Below, piece by piece: positions 51,859 through 63,400 of a stretch of 64,000 nt of DNA. The DNA comes from Eutreptiella sp. 'Long Island Sound 2002' (taxonomy: Eukaryota > Euglenozoa > Euglenophyceae > Eutreptiales > Eutreptiaceae). Numbering within the stretch: position 1 is the first letter of the stretch; every line of letters begins with the position of its first letter. A program made the position numbers and the translations under genes. Below the pieces are notes generated by a model. That model was not told the origin of the DNA. It made no database searches and saw nothing but the letters and a program-made list of their open reading frames with translations. Location: contig OZ038387.1 of NCBI GenBank assembly GCA_964036045.1, positions 22,257,637 through 22,321,636 of the forward strand, written 5' to 3'.

Positions 51859-53687
51859 GGGTATCGAAGGAGGAGCCCTCGAACATGATGGCGCCCTCCA
51901 AAACTGAGGACTATCAACTATTGTGGGAAGTCCTAGACCAAGGTCTGAAGGAGTTCAGTTACCCTAGAGAAGACCTGAGGGTGGAGTTGTTCGCCAGCGA
52001 CAAGCAGCATGTACTTGACCCTTACTGCAGCAAGGTGAAGAACTGCAGCTACAAATTTTACTGGCCCTCTTTTGGGATGGCCTACGGGAACCCCAGGTTC
52101 AGTGAACTGGGGAAGATCTTGACCAAGGTGGCCTTGGAACGTTCCCGTATGGTCCTGTGTTCCCCCGATTGGGGAGCCCATGGGGGCAACGAGTACTGGC
52201 GAAACCTCCTGGACAGGCTGACTATCAGCTCTGTTCGGTTACCTGATGAGGCCATCTACGTGCCTCTGGGGCGTAAGACGCCTATTGGGAAACCCGGATG
52301 GGGGAGTATGCTCAGTGTGGTGTACGGAGGTCTTACCTCCATCCCCTGGGAGGATCTGGACTTGACTCTGGTCCAGGCTATACAACGAGAAAGCGATGGA
52401 CTAACCTTGGGTGACTTGAAGGATCGACTACGACCTCAAGATGCAATTGAGACTATACCCAGAAGAGATGAATACGTCGTGACTAACACCAACGCCCCCA
52501 ACTCTCCCTGCCATGTACCTGTTGCTGATGGAGTCTCTGAGTGTGGACTATCCGAGCTACCTAGCTCTATCCACTCAGATGACGAAACTGAGCACGACGC
52601 CTTCTTCGTGCAGACCTGTGTGGAGGAAGTGGAGAACGCCGAGTACGTCGCCCCACTGAAACCCCTACTCTCCATGAGGGTGGAAGACCCCGTGGACGAA
52701 AAGCTGGACCCTCGATCCAGGCTAAGGGAGTATGTGGACTCCAAGGGGAAGTTGGTGGCGAAAAAGCTATGCTACGCTAAGCCTACCCGCAGCTCATGGC
52801 CACTGAAGCAAGGACGTATGGCGGATCTATCCCAATTGAAGGAGGACCTCGAGCAGAAGATCATCACCTGGCAAAGGGAGGTAGATCTTAAGCTCATGAA
52901 GTGCGTGTGGGGTGCCCATGTGAGGACCCCAGAGGAGGACGACCTCTCGGAGGAATGTGTATGTGAACCCCCTCGAGCGTGCCTATGTTGCCATCGTCCA
53001 TGGGAGATGGTTGAACGAGACCTACTATATGCCTACCAAGGGTTGAAGGATACTACCAAGGGCGAAGAGTCGGTGGAGGATCACCTCCTGACGTCTATTA
53101 CTCAGGGGGCCAGCAACTTACACTCTGACGAGGACATGGAGGACAAGATCAAGCTATTGGACCCGCAGGTGCAGACGCTTATAAGAACCTATCCGGAGGT
53201 GTTCGGAGAACTACCCCCTCCAGCCTCATGTGACAAGCTGGTACACATGGACCTCAAGCTGAAACCCGAGTTCGTGGGTCACAAGATTCGGAGGAGACCC
53301 TATCCAGCTCCTAAAGAGCAGGCCGACGAGATTGAGCGACAGATACAAGAATGTATCGACGCTGGCCTAGTCCTGGAGTACAAGGACGGGGACTACCCCC
53401 AACACTGCAGCCCCTGTTTCCTGGTGGCTAAACCTGGGTCTACAGCCAAACGGCTGGTAGTGAACTACGGAGAGCTGAACAACAAAACGCTGAACCACTC
53501 AGGGTCCATTCCTAATATGGAGTCTATGCTTGAGAAGATAGCCTCCTGTCGCTACAAGACCAAGATGGACAAGAGGAGCAGATTCTGGCAAGTGGACCTG
53601 ACGCCCAACGCTCAGGAGTTACTAGCCTTCATCAGTTATCGCAAACCACACGCCCAACGGTACCACACCCAACACCACCCGCAATGA
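51819..53687 (+). pseudogene. Ty3-3 methyltransferase-like domain and RT N-terminus, truncated
   Basis: VELFASDKQHVLDPYC, YKFYWPSFGMAYGNPRFSEL, MVLCSPDWGAHGGNEYW, LLDRLT and DEAIYVPLG form the methyltransferase-like domain at 51970-52340; NPPF is NPRF. A linker with CVCEPPRACLCCHRPW (Cys-rich) follows, then RT with PQHCSPCFLVAKPGS, LVVNYGELNN, KMDKRSRFWQVDL and LLAFIS. From about 53637 the translated sequence is unrelated and ends at 53687. Motif B and the YxDD box are missing, so the element is dead here. Confidence 0.75.
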
Positions 53688-55470
53688 CACACCATCACCA
53701 CCACCATGCACGCCCACCCGCCACCACACACCCAGGGCCCAACATCAGGGCCGCCCGCCGACACCACAAACCACCAAGCAGTCCAGCCACAACCACCACC
53801 ACCACCCGCCACCGGCCGCCCACAACATCACCAACAACGACCTCCCCCCCGGCAGCATTCACCACGCCGTCGCCAAGCACACCACCATTCGCCCCGCACC
53901 ACACCTTCCACACCCCCACACTCCACACCACCCACACCGGAAACCGCCAACACCGCCGTCCCACCCTTACCACCTGCAGCACCGTCACCATCGACGTCGC
54001 CAGCGGCACCACCATCACGCCCGACCGCACCGCGCGAACGACACGCCCACAACCAGCACCCAACCCCAAACACCCACACCGACACCACCCACGCCGACCA
54101 GACCCCACAACACCCACGCAACGCACACGCCGGCCACGCTCCACCAGACAACACAAATCACCACACGCACGGCAACAACGCACCCGACGCCCACAGACCC
54201 CCCGCAACCCGCGCCACGTACACACCAACACGCACACCCGCACCCAACCACGCCCACCGAGCGCCCGGCGCACCGACCAGCACGCGCACAGGCAACCGCC
54301 CAACGCCGGCACCGACTCCGCGGGCAGACAGGCAGACAAACCACCCCGTCGGCATCACCAACAGCACCATCACCCAAGCCACCACCTGCGGCACCAACGC
54401 CACCATCGCCCGTTGCACCAACGGCAAACCCCCCTCCGGCCCCCCACCACCCGTTCCCAACGCGTCACCTACGGCACACACCGGCCTCACCGTCACCCAG
54501 TGCATCGCCTACGTCACCCTCGCCATCGGCACCACCGACGACACCACCGCCCACAGCACCCCCGGCAACACCCTACGTAGGGACAGTACCAGCGGCGCCA
54601 CCAACCGGCACACCACCTGCAACACCCACATCAACATCGCCACCACCCATGACATCACCCGCAGCGCCCTCTCCATCGACGTCACCGGCAGCACCCTCAC
54701 CGCCGGCATCACCAGTCGCGCCACCACCCACTGCACCACTTACAGCGACCACCGGAGCCGCAGGCCCCCCCAGCGCCCGCCCCGTCACCTATGACACCAT
54801 CAGCGTCATCAACCCCGTCGCCGCCCGGCGCGTCACCCGAAGCACCCACGTCAACAACACAAACCCGTTTCGACGCCTACAGCACCCCCCCCGTAGGCGT
54901 CACCAGCATCTCCTCCACCCATTGCATCGCCCACAGTGCCCCAGCCCAACCCAATGCGCCTTCGGCGCACACATACCCGACACCCACACAAACCAACCAC
55001 GCCCTCACTGCCCACCACCCCATCGGCCCACGCCATGAACACACCCACACGCACGCCCACGCCCGGCCACGCCACCCAGACACTAACCAGGAGCCGCAGC
55101 CACCCACGCAAGCGCCACGCCACCACTGCTGCCAACCACCCGCCGTCAGCCCCCCCTGGACCGGCGCCCTGGGAACCGGAAGCCTGGGGGCCGGCGCACA
55201 CACGGGGACCAAGAGCACAACAGCCACCCGACCCCCGTCCCCCCACGACACCCACGCCCACACCGGCGCCGACACCGGCACACACCCACACCCACGCACA
55301 GCACCCCAGCCACCCCCCCCAAAAAAAACAAAAAAAAAACAAAGCCAAACAAGCCAGCGAAAAGAGAGGAGTAAGGGACAGGCAGAGGAAGGGGCCACGG
55401 GGGGAGCAGACGGCAAACAGACAAGCCCACACACGCGCGCCCCCCCCCCCCCCAGCCAACCCGACCCCGC
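53637..55470 (+). other. Low-complexity 5' region of LINE
   Basis: CACC/CCAC-type simple sequence translates to Thr, Pro and His in any + frame. The run of C, A and G at 55311-55345 and poly-C at 55441-55454 are notable. No domain is recognised and no RING motif like that at 252 was found. Confidence 0.5.
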
Positions 55471-57285
55471 ATGTCCCGCACCCTCCCAGGAACCGCAAAG
55501 CCCAAGACCGCGCCCCAGGCACCACCACAACAGACCACCATGAGGAGCCGCCGGGGACGACACACGACACACCGCCACCAACCACACGGTCGACACCGAC
55601 ACAAGCCCCACCCCCACAACCCGCCGCACCCACCGCTGCGGCGCCCTGACACACAATGGTGCCCCCATGGATGCGGTACACCCCAAAACCCCCTTCAGCC
55701 AGCCGACCAGAGACCACCACGGGACGCACCAAGGGGACGCCGCGGAATACCGCCCCACAGTGAGGCCCCAACAACCGCTACCCGCCGGCAACCTACCACG
55801 GGTCCACCCCACACCCGAGCAAATAGCCCCCCCCCCACCGTGGAAACGATACACCCCAGCCACACACCGCCAGTCACCACCCGCGGGCACCGCACCGGGG
55901 CCACAACACGCCCAAGAAGCCGCGACCCACCGACCCGCGGACCCCGCAAACGCAATACCCCGCACCACTGGGCCCACTCAACGGTGGGCCGACACCCCCA
56001 GGCACCACACGACCACACCCCCCAGGTTGCGACACTCCAGTCCCGCACACCCCGCCCCAGGGGACCCCAGGCCCCACGCCACACCGACCCCGCAGGGCCC
56101 ACGTACAGAAACACGCCAGGAGGACGATCAAGAGACCACGCGGGGCTGCCCCACACCGCCAGAGGACAAACCACGGGCAACAACCCACCCCACCAGACCT
56201 GGACACGGTGCCCCCCCCCCCCCCAACGGGAAGGCCACCACACAGCACAACACCACCATACCGCACCGCACCCCCCTCCCCCACCCGGGGGCACGGGACA
56301 CCACAGCCCACCAACACAGGAACGAAGCCGCGCCCCACCGACTCCGCACCCCACCCCACCGGCACCAGCCCTGGAAACCCCGCACACCTCGCGCCAGCTC
56401 AACACCCACCACCGGCCACAACCCGAACCGCACACAGGGGCAACACCACCGGCCAGGACAGCCACAAGCGTGCAGCCACACACCACAACCACGCCAAACG
56501 GCGCGCCTCACCCGGCGCACGACCCCGCACCGGCCGCCGCACGTGCCCCGAACACCAGCATCACACGCCCACCGTGCCATGAAGCAGCACCCCAGCACGT
56601 GAACACGCACGATGACCCCATGGCCCTGGACATCGACAGCCTGCTAGAACTGGAACTCCAACACACGGAGGACACGGAGCATCATATGGACCTCAGCCCG
56701 CCGGAGCTCGAGCCCACAGCAAGCGGCCCCGCGGACCCCAGCCCGCATACTGCCCCCCCGCAGCCCCCCCCCGCGAGCGGGCGCCCTGGACGCACCTGTC
56801 CAACGCCCTGAGGCGCCTACATCCCACCCACGAAGCCAGCAACGGGCCCGCCGAGTACCGGGCGTCACTCGAGCACGACCTGCCCGACGTCACGGGGCTG
56901 GGACTCCACGGGTACACCACCGTCCCCCCCCCCTCCAGGCACCCCCACACAAGAATGGGAGGACGAGTACGCCGTCGACGTCACCGACATGACGGCATAC
57001 ATGGAAAGCGTGGAGGACCTGGAGCAAGACACCGTCCTCAGCCTCCTCGCCTACCACAGCTGGAGATGGGGCCACCAGGTCACCCTCCACCGACCGCAGG
57101 ACGGGCCCCACCAGTGGTCCCCAGAGCAAACGGCGAAGTGGGACATCGTCCTCCAACTCACCCCCGAGGGCTTCTACATCCTCACGCACAGCGGATTACC
57201 CGACGCCACACCCAATGCACAGGCGCTGCCGCTGGCCCAGCCCCAGGAGGACGATGCAGACGCACCCCCCCCCGGAGGAATGTAA
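55471..57285 (+). pseudogene. LINE ORF1, N-terminal Pro-rich and acidic part, frameshifted
   Basis: From ATG 55471 the frame is 400 codons of Pro/Thr/Arg/His followed by DIDSLLELELQHTEDTEHHM (acidic, helical). Frame shifts at C-runs near 56760 and 56925 lead to YRASLEHDLPDVTGLGLHGY and EWEDEYAVDVTDMTAYMESV, then WRWGHQVTLHRPQDG and LTPEGFYILTHSGLPD. A further C-run at 57265-57272 shifts into the next block. No family is recognised. All breaks are at homopolymers, so the real gene may be intact. Confidence 0.45.
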
Positions 57286-58477
57286 TTGGGACCCCCCCAC
57301 AGCCACCACCGAACGCATGCCGCACCGGCTCACCAAACGTCACCTCCCCCACGACTACCATGCCACCAACGACTCGCGGGGACGCCGCACACTGCCCCTG
57401 CAGTGGGCATCACCCGAAGGCACCTTCACGTGGGGGGAAATCCTCCCCGGCACCGTGGCGCTCACGTACCTGTGGCTCCGGGACGCGGAGACGCACGCGC
57501 AGCCCCCCGGCACACACCTCCTCCTCACCCTAGAGGGAGAGGCCGCCGTCGAAAACGTCCACACAGCGGAGGGAGAGGACTACGTGACGGCAAACGCAGA
57601 CACCGCAGTATGGCTGCACACTCACGAGCACACCACACCCCCCACCGTAGTACCGGGGTCACACCCCTGGCACGTGGTCATCGTGCGACTGCCCACAGGA
57701 GCAGACACAGGAAGCGCCCAACAGGGATGGGCGGACAGGTGGGCACACGTGTGCGCCTCCCTGCACGAAGGGCTGCACAGACCCTCCCTCACCAGTCACA
57801 CCCTCGAGCCGGCCCCCACCACGGCCGAATCCCACACCGGGGCGGCCCCCCCCACTGGAGTCTGGGCCTACACGCGCACCCTCAACCGCGAGGCAGCGGA
57901 AGCCCTCAAGACCGCCATCTCCAACCACCAGGGCCTCGTGCACACCCCCCACGATAACACACAAAAGGGCTACACCCTATGGTGGCACCACCCCGCACCA
58001 GAAGGGGGCCTGCAGCCACCGGCAGACCAGCCTGGCATCGGCCCAGACCTCACAGCGATCGCCCACGCCGTCGCCGCCATGGCCCAGCAAGTTGGGGCAC
58101 CACCCCAGTGGGCACCGTCCATCATCAAGGAAACGGCGGCACGCCACAACCCAGCTTTCACACACTTCCGGGGACGCCCGATTCATCCCACCCTACCGGA
58201 CCTCGACCTCCCCGTCCACGATGCGTGGGCAGTCCACATCCTCGTGCCCCACGACACCGCGCCCAAAACGGGGGACGCGACGGCACGCATCACCAAACAA
58301 CTCCCCAATACCGCACTCCACTACGATATACCAACGCCAAACGTCATCGTCACCCACAACACGGGTCGCGACCACTACTACCTCCAGGCCACGCATGAGC
58401 ACTCCCCCGTCACCATATACACCTTCACCACCTACCCTGGCCTCCAGCCACCGCAACACCACCCGCGCCCGGCATAG
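57215..58477 (+). CDS. LINE ORF1, middle part
   Basis: A 420-codon frame that continues the preceding block after the C-run. Contains LPLQWASPEGTFTWGEILPG, VALTYLWLRDAETH, HPWHVVIVRLPTGAD, NREAAEALKTAISNHQG and VHDAWAVHILVPHD. TAG at 58475 ends it, but the same frame stays open to about 58915. The domain is not recognised; alternating hydrophobic strands suggest a folded region rather than a linker. Confidence 0.5.
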   Translation: MHRRCRWPSPRRTMQTHPPPEECNWDPPTATTERMPHRLTKRHLPHDYHATNDSRGRRTLPLQWASPEGTFTWGEILPGTVALTYLWLRDAETHAQPPGTHLLLTLEGEAAVENVHTAEGEDYVTANADTAVWLHTHEHTTPPTVVPGSHPWHVVIVRLPTGADTGSAQQGWADRWAHVCASLHEGLHRPSLTSHTLEPAPTTAESHTGAAPPTGVWAYTRTLNREAAEALKTAISNHQGLVHTPHDNTQKGYTLWWHHPAPEGGLQPPADQPGIGPDLTAIAHAVAAMAQQVGAPPQWAPSIIKETAARHNPAFTHFRGRPIHPTLPDLDLPVHDAWAVHILVPHDTAPKTGDATARITKQLPNTALHYDIPTPNVIVTHNTGRDHYYLQATHEHSPVTIYTFTTYPGLQPPQHHPRPA

Positions 58478-60432
58478 AAGCATCCCCTACACGTCGCCCC
58501 GACCCCGCGCCAAAGGCCCACCCACCACGCGCCCCCTCCCGCCGACAGCACCGCCCTCCACACCGCCCGCAGACGGGCCGCGGCACACCACCAAGACCAC
58601 CTGCTCCCACGCATTGACGCTGAACCCGCCACCCTCACCGAGGCCACCCACAAAAGCACCTTGAACCTACTGGCTCGCAAGCTACGCCCCAAAATGGCAC
58701 TGGAGTACACACTCTGGATATACTATGGCGAACGCCGCACGGCACGGGTGGCGGACCTCCGCAACATCATCCCCCGCCACATCCAGCGCGCGGTAGGGCC
58801 CTTCACCGTGTACGCGGTACCGCACCCCAAAAACAGCCCCATGCACCCACTGCAACCCTCGGTGCGCGCTGCCATGCGCAGGCGCTCTGCAGCAACCCCT
58901 GCCCACCCCTACCTACAGGGGGGGCATATTCCTCGTCACGATACCCGGGGACCCACACCCCTACCTCCTGCCCGCAGCGGACCGCCACCACGCCATACCG
59001 CTACACCTTGTCGAGCACCTGGCGGTGGGACCATCCCCCTTCCAGAAGCGCCCCCCCCACACCCCATCCGACGGACGCCCGCCAGATGAGCCGACGCACG
59101 CCACACCTGGACCCAAACGCGCCATCGCTCTCCTCACCCTAAAGGCGGAAGCCACCATCCCCCGAGACCTGGAGGGGGAAAACCACCTCATGGTGGAAGG
59201 GCTGACGGAACACGTCCTGATCGCAGCCATGTACGCCACGGCGTCCGCCTCCCGCCTCTGGGAGGACCACCCCTCCCGACCTCTAGCCCAAGCAGCGCAG
59301 GACGCCCCCGACGCGGGCCCCACCGCCGAGGACATCCACCAAATCCTCAACATGCGAGCACCCCCGAAGACCCACCCTGCGGTCCGCCCCATCCAGCTCG
59401 TCAGCTGGGACGCCATGGATGCCCCCCCGACCACCACGGAGGGCCACATCCTCAAACACCGGGACACCTGGTGGACGGTGGAATGGGACGACCACGGCAA
59501 GGTCAGACAGGCAACGGCACACGCCCCCGACGACGAAGTCCCGCCCCCACCACGCGGAGGAGACCGCTTGCGACTCGCCGCACGCATCCCCCACGCCCCA
59601 GAGGCAGCCTGGGAAGCGCTGCACTACGCCCTCTACTGGGCGCAGGGGGCGCGAGAAGGCCCCCTCCCCCCGGAACGCACCCCAGCGTGGACACGCCACG
59701 CCACCCGCTACACGGCCCACATGCGCCGCCACGGGGCAGGCACCGGGCACCGGCTCCTCACCTGGCCCACGGACCCGCCCGACGCCCTGCAGGAGGCAGA
59801 GGAAGTGCTTGGCCTCATGACCAAGCAAGTGTTCCAGCTGAAAGACCCCGTCCCCACGTCCAAGCCTGACGTCCCAGCCGCCCGGGAGCACCCCGTATTT
59901 GCACCGGGCCACGCACCCGTACAGCAGCCCCAGGGCGCACCTCCCCAACGGGGACAACCCGCTGCCCCGCGCCGCCAAGGTGCGCGGAAGCGCAAAGCCC
60001 CCACACAGGCCAAACCCGCGCCAGAGCCAAGGGCCAAGCCGAAGAGCTGGACCAAAGAGGAAGCCGCTGCCCTGTATCCCGAATACGCCATCGGCACCCG
60101 GATGCAGCTGCCCTTCGAGTACCCCACGGCCGCGGGCCCCTCCAAGTGGATATGGGCCGCAGGGGAGGTCAAGCACCGGTACCTCGTCACCGGGGACCAC
60201 CAGTGGTTCAAGATCCACGTCAAGTGGGACCCGGCCACCCCCAACGACAAGAAGCTGGGGCGCACCATCGAACTCGATGGTCCCCATGCAGCTGTGCACC
60301 CCTGACACGGAGCACCTCACCGGCACCGAGTACACGGGCGAAGTCCACAATGCATGGGCCCTACCCCAGCCCCAGAAGCGGAACCGCAAGGCACCCGCAG
60401 CTCAGGGCGTCATCGACCTCCTCGACGCCTGA
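58478..60432 (+). pseudogene. LINE ORF1, C-terminal part
   Basis: In the 57215 frame it reads LNLLARKLRPKMALEYTLW and HIQRAVGPFTVYAVPH. At a G-run near 58918 it moves to the frame with FLVTIPGDPHPYLLPAADRH, AIALLTLKAEATIPRD, HRDTWWTVEWDDHGKV and a basic Pro/Lys-rich segment (ARKRKAPTQAKPAPEPRAK). IWAAGEVKHRYLVTGDHQWF and KIHVKWDPATPNDKKLGR follow. A 1 bp shift at CCCC near 60293 gives the final AAQGVIDLLDA and TGA 60430. The WTVEWDDHGKV and KIHVKWDP segments look like chromo-like or beta-barrel strands, but I would not assign a domain. Confidence 0.5.
60430..60432 (+). other. LINE ORF1/ORF2 border stop, UGA-CGG
   Basis: GAC GCC TGA CGG GGC: the stop is followed in the same frame by ORF2, which has no ATG until 60574. 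This is the same stop and downstream codon as the gag/protease border of Ty3-3. Readthrough expression of ORF2 is possible. Confidence 0.5.
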
Positions 60433-63400
60433 CGGGGCCAGGGCCGGACACGGCCCGCCCCCCCAACTACCGGTCCCCAGAAACTGGCACCTGCGGAGGC
60501 CCACGCCCGCATCAATATCCTCAACGAGCCCGCGGTCACCTACGACTTCACCAAGGCCGCCACACTGCAAGCCATGCCCGGACCGCACCCCCAAGGCGCA
60601 GACCTCCTGGGGTTCCTGGAGAAAGCCCTCCGCAGAGCGGACCAACCCGAACCAGCACCGATCCTGGACCCGGAGGGGAACAAATATCACGCCCACTGGG
60701 AACGGGGGGTACCCCTCTACCACAAAACGTCGGTCACGGTACATGCCCACCCCGACCTCGGAGTGGATGGTCGCCTCAGGGCGTACGAGTGCGTGGGGCC
60801 CGGATGGCAGCTAAACGTGCTACTCACGCACGTCCCATTCGGGGAGGAGACCAAGGACTGCCTGGACACCCTGAGCCTGGCGTACCGCCGACTCTCCCTC
60901 CTGGCACCCACCATCATCATAGGCGACCTAAACGCCGCCCCCACCGACGACGACCGCACCAGCCCACCCACAGCCACCGACACAGCTGTCCGGGACGCCA
61001 TGCACCAACTGGGCCTCACCGACCTCACGGCAGGACTCACCGGCACACCCTCCCATTACCCCCACCAAGCCGGCACCCACCTTTCCCGCATCGACACGTG
61101 CTACGGGGACCCAACCGCGGTGCGCGTCCACGAAGCAGCCTACGGGGACCTCCCGCCCACAGGCACGGGCCACCGACCCCTCTACATCGACCTCATCATC
61201 CCCAACCTACCCCCACCCGCGGCCACCCTGCCAGACGACACCCTCCCACCCACACTGCAGTTCCCGGCCGAGGACGACCACGGCGCCTGGCACAGGTATA
61301 ACAGGGCCCTACACGCCATCCTGCGCCGCCCGGGTGCACCGACACTCACCACCGCCATGCGCCGGGCGGCACAAGCATGCGGCATGGAGCGTGACGACAA
61401 CCACACGGGAGCACCGCCACACCTCAGCCTCCAGCAACTCATCCATGACATCTGGACCACGAAAGGGGAACTCGCCACCCTGCTACGCCCCAGCACACCG
61501 GAGGCACGAGACCGGGACGCCCACCTCCGTGCGCTCCTCACCACCTGCCGCCACCAACTGGAGGAATGGCACGCCCACCGCATAGCGGCCGCAGCCCAAG
61601 AACGCGAAAGATACGGCAGAAACGACACGCCGTACAAGTCCCTACGGTACGTCAGCCGCATCCTGGAGGACACGGGGCGCCGTACCATCCACGCGGTACG
61701 CACCCCCGAAGGAGGCCTCACCAATGACCCCGACGCCGTCCTCCAGGCAGTCCTGGACAGCTTCCAGGCACAACACGGGGACGCCCTCCCCGAGCTCGAC
61801 CTCCACACCAGAAACACCATCCGCGAGCATGTGCCCAGGGTCTTCAACCGGGAACAGCGACGCGCCATCGAACACGACCCCTTCAGCATCTCAGAACTGC
61901 AACGCGCCCTAGACCGCCTGAAGGAGGGGGTCGTGCCCGGCGTCGACGGTTTGCCGGCCGAAGAGTACCAACGTCTCACCCTGCCCGTCAAACGCCGCCT
62001 GGCAGCCCGCCTGTGGGACATCGTCACGGGCGCCACGCCCATCCTCCCTGAGTGGGCCAACCTGGTCCACCCCCTCTACAAAAAGGGGGACTGGGCGCAG
62101 CCGGGGAACTGGCGGCCCATAGTCTGCGCCACCACCGAGGTCAAGCTGGTGTGGACGCTCATCCTAGGCCGCATCGCGCCGGCGGTCTTCGCCCACGTGC
62201 CCGCCAGCATGTGGGGAGCCATGGCCGGCAGGTCCCCCCACGAGGCCATCTTCCTCCAGGACATCCCACTGGACATGAACCCCTACGAGATGATCATCGC
62301 CTCCCTGGATGTCCAAGGCGCGTTCCCCCACGCCCCACACCGGCTCCTCACGGAGGTATGGGATGCCATGGGCCTCCCATTCCTATCCTTCATGACCGGG
62401 TACATCCAGACCCGACTCTACTCCGTCATCACAGCCGCAGGCCTCACCCCCTGGACCGGCACAGACAGCGGGGTCCCCCAAGGAGGCGCCGAAGGCCCCT
62501 TCCTCTACCTCCTCGTCACCCTGCCACTGGCATTCGAGCTAGCACGGGTATACCCGGGGTACGCCCCATACCCGCTACGGTCCCCCCTCATCAACTTCGC
62601 GGATGACAACCTCCTAACCACGGCCACCCGCCACCGCGACCCTGAGAACGCAGGGCTACCAACGACCACCGAACAAGCGTCCGCCATTCTCCAACTCACC
62701 ACAACCTACCTGGACGCCCACCAGCTCCTAGTGCACCCGCGCAAATCGGTCGGGCTGGCCGACGCCGAGACCCCCACCCCCCACATCCGGAAAGGCGAAC
62801 CCCTACACCTGGAAGACACCACAGTCCACCTGGGGGTCACACAGGCCACACGGCACCACCACATCACACTCCCAAGCAAGCTAGAAGAGCGCCTCGCCCG
62901 GCTACCCCAAATTGCCAGGGGGGACCTCCTGTCTACGCAGGGCCTGGCGTACTTCATGGAAGCAGTGCTCAACGCGGCCATCGGGTACCAAGCCCTGCAC
63001 CTCCCGCGCCCCCAAGACGCACTACGCCACGCTCGACAGCAAGTGACGAAGGCATGGGCGCAACACGGAGGCTGGCCCACGTCTTTCCCCAAGGAGGCCA
63101 TGATGGCCCACTGGCGCTACTACGGAGACAATACAGGTGCCCTGGTCGACATGGACTATGCCAAACACGCAGCACACCTCCTACACAGGGTAACACACAA
63201 CCACCAACCAGAAGTTCGCGAGGCGGCAGCCATACGCATAAGAGAAACGCAGATGGCCCGCAACACCTGCCCTCGGTGGATACTGGCGCAACACGGCGTC
63301 TCCACCTCCGTGGGCACTGGCATCTGGGCCCAGCTACAACTCCTCCTACCGCACCACACACACGCCATCCTGACAAACCACCACTGCGATCAACAGGGGC

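Larger units (their letters stand above)
48946..53636 (+). mobile_element. Ty3/gypsy-type retrotransposon Ty3-3, truncated inside RT
   Basis: Gag, protease, methyltransferase-like domain and the first part of RT are present on +. Coding similarity stops after motif A (LTPNAQELLAFIS) at about 53636, where GC-rich LINE sequence begins. LTRs were not found. It has the best-preserved gag in the window. Confidence 0.8.
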
